DNA of 64,000 bases. Origin: JAAYUD01 sp963676865 (lineage in GTDB: Bacteria; Bacteroidota; Bacteroidia; Bacteroidales; Bacteroidaceae). A program made the translations under genes and the position numbers. Location: assembly GCA_963676865.2 (NCBI GenBank), contig CAXXSS010000002.1, positions 1-64,000 on the forward strand. The letters run 5' to 3'. Shown here piece by piece: positions 61,735-64,000 of the stretch (its first letter is position 1; every line of letters begins with the position of its first letter). The notes beneath the pieces were generated by a model. That model searched no databases. It worked only from the letters and a program-made list of their open reading frames with translations, and was not told the origin of the DNA.

Positions 61735-64000
61735 TTATAACTTTTTACTGGTTGATCGCATATAATTTTTCAAACTTAAATATATATCTGAACCTCTAAC
61801 TTTATCAATGCCTATATTTATATTGGCAACCCCATTCGTATTGCCCCCATTTAGCATTTTAAACAAATTTGACTGCTGATTTTTATTTAATATCATTTCC
61901 CCACTATTTACACGGGCTATTACCTTATCTCCTGTATAGCTATCTCCGCCAACGATACCGCCGTTGGCAAACATGGGTATTTGAGCAGCTGAAATCATAG
62001 CCATCATTGACGCTATTTGTGCAGCCGCCAGACTTGCCCCGACGAAAGGGATAGCAGCATAAGCCGCCGCACTCTCCGCAGCCATAAGACCCTGTGCGGA
62101 AACTTGGGCAGCCTCATTAGCCGCTACCTCGGCAGCTTTAGCAGCTACATGGGCGGTGGCTCCCGTAGTAACGGCCGTAGTACTTGCGGCCTCCGTGCTT
62201 ACTGTTATTGCCTCTTTGGCTTTTTGTGCGCCACTCAATGCGGTCATTACTTTCGATACCTCTTCTAATGCGCTAATAGTATTATCTATCGTGTCTACCG
62301 TGGTAGTAAATGCATCCAGCGCGGATAATAGACCTTTAAAGGGATTTTCCCTGAAAGAGTCTTTTAAATTATCCCATGCATTATATATTCCCTCTACACC
62401 ATCTTTTATAGTTTCAAATTGCTTAAAGTTGCCGCCCATTAATCCTAGTTGCTTTCTATAATCTTTTATGTCGGCATTAATTTTTGCGAGATTCATAGCC
62501 TGCTTAAAATCGTCCGCGTTAGTAGTGGCTATACGAACCTGCTCGGATAATTCCCCGAATTGGACTTTAAGTTGTTCTATATGCTGATCATACTTTTCAG
62601 ATGCGATATCATATTGAGTCTTACTATAATCAAAAGTTGTGTCCCTTGGCTTAACGGTCGCTTTCTGCTGATTCGTTTTCATCTCCTTAATAAAGGGATT
62701 GGCTTGATTTCCTATGTTTTTTATTTTAGCGGCCGTTTCTGCGGCATCTTTTGAAGCCTCAGCCATCGCATTATTAAAAGCTTCCATTGAAATCTGTCCG
62801 GTAGCCAATAGGCTTTTTTGCTCATCTAATTTATCGGCATAATCGCTTTGTACTTTAGATAATTCAATGCCGGCTATATCTCCTTTTACCTTTTTGACAA
62901 AACTATCTGCCGCATTTCCTATATTTTTTATAGATAGGGCTTGCATGGCAGCATCATTAGCCAGAGACGCCAATTTATCACTTAATTCATTTTGTGTAAT
63001 GGCCCCTTTTGAAGCTGCTGTTTTAGCCTCATCAACCTTATCGGAATAATCACTTTCTACCTTATCTAATTCGTGCTGAGCTATTAAACCTTTGTCGGAC
63101 GTCTTTGATTTCAAATCTAAATAAAAAGGAGAGTTTTTAATCCCTTTTTGTTTTAGTCCGGCAAGATTGGTTAATGTCTCCTTATTTAATTTATCAACGG
63201 AAACATTATAATCCGCTTGGTTTATATCTCCCTGCTTTAATTGCTCTCCTAACTTCTTTAAGTCAGATATATATTTGTCATAAGCTTTTTCAAGCTCTGT
63301 TTCTTTCTTTTTCTTTTTAGCATCATCCCCTCCAGGAACATTATTAATGTTAGTATTTTCATAAGCGTTTTTGTGAGAATCATAACTTATTCTTCTTTGC
63401 TGATTAAATTCACTTTTGTCTTTATAAATGTCATTCAAAGAATATGATTTACCATCTAATCCTTTTATTGTTTGCCCAGATCTTGCCCATCTTCCGAGGG
63501 TATTATCCATGTCTTTTAAAGATCCTGATTTTATTTTGCTATTAAACATGGAGACTAAATAATTGTAATTTTTAGCCCCTCCATATTTATTTGTTATGTC
63601 ATTTGATGCGTCGTCTGCCTGTACTTTTTTATTTATATAATATTCAGCTTTTGCTGCCTTTTCAAGCAAATTTATTCGCTGAGATATCGCCGTATTTATA
63701 TTATTTTCCTTAGTTAGGTGCGTTCCCATGAGGGAATTTATCTTATCAATTAATTTAACCTGTACTTTTGTGTTTCCGTTGGCTTTGTTGTATTGGTCTT
63801 GGATTATTTTTAACTGTTCTATCTCGGTAGTATGGGAGGCAGCATATAATCCTTTTTGATAATCAGACCATAATCCTTTTATTCTTTTCGTTTCCTGCGC
63901 TGCCTCTATCAGTTTCCCTATTATTTCAGATAATGCGATAAATATAAAAGTTGGCAATATGGATATAAAAGCACTTTTTATAACATTTCCGGCTCTTTTG
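61735..64000 (-). CDS. Phage tail tape measure protein, N-terminus outside window
   Basis: The frame is open at the window edge, so the start lies beyond 64000. The 755 residues present contain a helical N-terminal stretch, three related coiled-coil repeats (HELDKVESDYSDKVDEAKTA, IELSKVQSDYADKLDEQKSL and FDYSKTQYDIASEKYDQ), an Ala/Gly-rich hydrophobic region (AAKAAEVAANEAAQVSAQGL, VGASLAAAQIASMMAMI) and a C-terminal FANGGIVGGDSYTGDKVIARVNSGEMI, the typical tape measure ending. Its length sets tail length. Confidence 0.9.
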   Translation of the reverse strand, partial: KRAGNVIKSAFISILPTFIFIALSEIIGKLIEAAQETKRIKGLWSDYQKGLYAASHTTEIEQLKIIQDQYNKANGNTKVQVKLIDKINSLMGTHLTKENNINTAISQRINLLEKAAKAEYYINKKVQADDASNDITNKYGGAKNYNYLVSMFNSKIKSGSLKDMDNTLGRWARSGQTIKGLDGKSYSLNDIYKDKSEFNQQRRISYDSHKNAYENTNINNVPGGDDAKKKKKETELEKAYDKYISDLKKLGEQLKQGDINQADYNVSVDKLNKETLTNLAGLKQKGIKNSPFYLDLKSKTSDKGLIAQHELDKVESDYSDKVDEAKTAASKGAITQNELSDKLASLANDAAMQALSIKNIGNAADSFVKKVKGDIAGIELSKVQSDYADKLDEQKSLLATGQISMEAFNNAMAEASKDAAETAAKIKNIGNQANPFIKEMKTNQQKATVKPRDTTFDYSKTQYDIASEKYDQHIEQLKVQFGELSEQVRIATTNADDFKQAMNLAKINADIKDYRKQLGLMGGNFKQFETIKDGVEGIYNAWDNLKDSFRENPFKGLLSALDAFTTTVDTIDNTISALEEVSKVMTALSGAQKAKEAITVSTEAASTTAVTTGATAHVAAKAAEVAANEAAQVSAQGLMAAESAAAYAAIPFVGASLAAAQIASMMAMISAAQIPMFANGGIVGGDSYTGDKVIARVNSGEMILNKNQQSNLFKMLNGGNTNGVANINIGIDKVRGSDIYLSLKNYMRSTSKKL

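Larger units (their letters stand above)
48679..64000. mobile_element. Prophage (tailed phage), right end outside window
   Basis: The start is set at the tRNA end. Evidence is a tyrosine integrase, lysis genes, tail fibre, tail proteins and tape measure. The exact attL core cannot be fixed because the other attachment copy is not in the window. No repressor, capsid, terminase or portal is visible here. Confidence 0.85.

Overview
The window looks like a chromosomal segment of a member of the Bacteroidales, most likely Bacteroides or a close relative. The support is: many promoters of the Bacteroides type (TAnnTTTG at -7, in the best cases with TTTG exactly 20 bases upstream), PPi-dependent phosphofructokinase, PafA-type phosphatase, TonB-dependent receptor, EFR1 flavodoxin-ferredoxin, DUF4369 and DUF4738 lipoproteins, and a Bacteroidetes-type tyrosine recombinase. 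About 48.6 kb is chromosomal backbone. The last 15.4 kb is the left part of a prophage that runs off the window.

Layout. 1-2090: 3'-truncated zinc metalloprotease. 2.1-5.1 kb: peptide transporter, then crcB-DUF190-ybaK. 5.3-10.1 kb: fucose-isomerase-like protein plus PHP phosphatase, a Uup-type ABC-F ATPase and a DUF3805-like protein. 10.4-12.7 kb: stand-alone TrpB2 and an ORF-less group IIC intron lying against a terminator hairpin. 12.7-16.2 kb: TonB receptor with a His-rich membrane protein, and EFR1. 16.3-24.0 kb: transglutaminase-like secreted protein, hemerythrin-LuxR regulator, pafA, cutC, porin. 24.3-30.1 kb: two overlapping exported genes of unknown role, a DUF4369 lipoprotein, a sialate O-acetylesterase. 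30.3-35.7 kb: GH25, PPi-PFK, a three-gene operon (small protein, acyltransferase, omega-amidase), a 47-residue membrane protein and a DUF1566-like exported protein. 35.7-37.9 kb: a gene-poor island with two small genes and two unusual repeat elements. 37.9-48.4 kb: TlpA-like protein without cysteines, DEAD helicase, holA-amn, HsdR-N nuclease-like protein, zinc-ribbon coiled coil, Nif3, DUF4738 lipoprotein, NarL-type regulator, mnmA and a receiver-kinase.

Prophage. It begins beside tRNA-Pro(TGG) at 48605-48678. The integrase points into the element. The late genes all run leftward toward it: tape measure, two large tail or baseplate proteins, small accessory proteins, a 1133-residue tail fibre with about 23 heptads, then a lysis cassette (holin, murein hydrolase-like protein, signal-anchored membrane protein, spanin-like protein).

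The most unusual signal is a set of three intergenic palindrome arrays (19081-19164, 30175-30258, 37011-37128). Each has its own core sequence, yet all place palindromes at exactly 22-bp pitch, are globally inverted-repeat-like, and share the hexamer ATGTCG/CGACAT or its GTCGC relative. Next to the third lies a perfect 28-bp inverted repeat with a 105-bp AT-rich centre.
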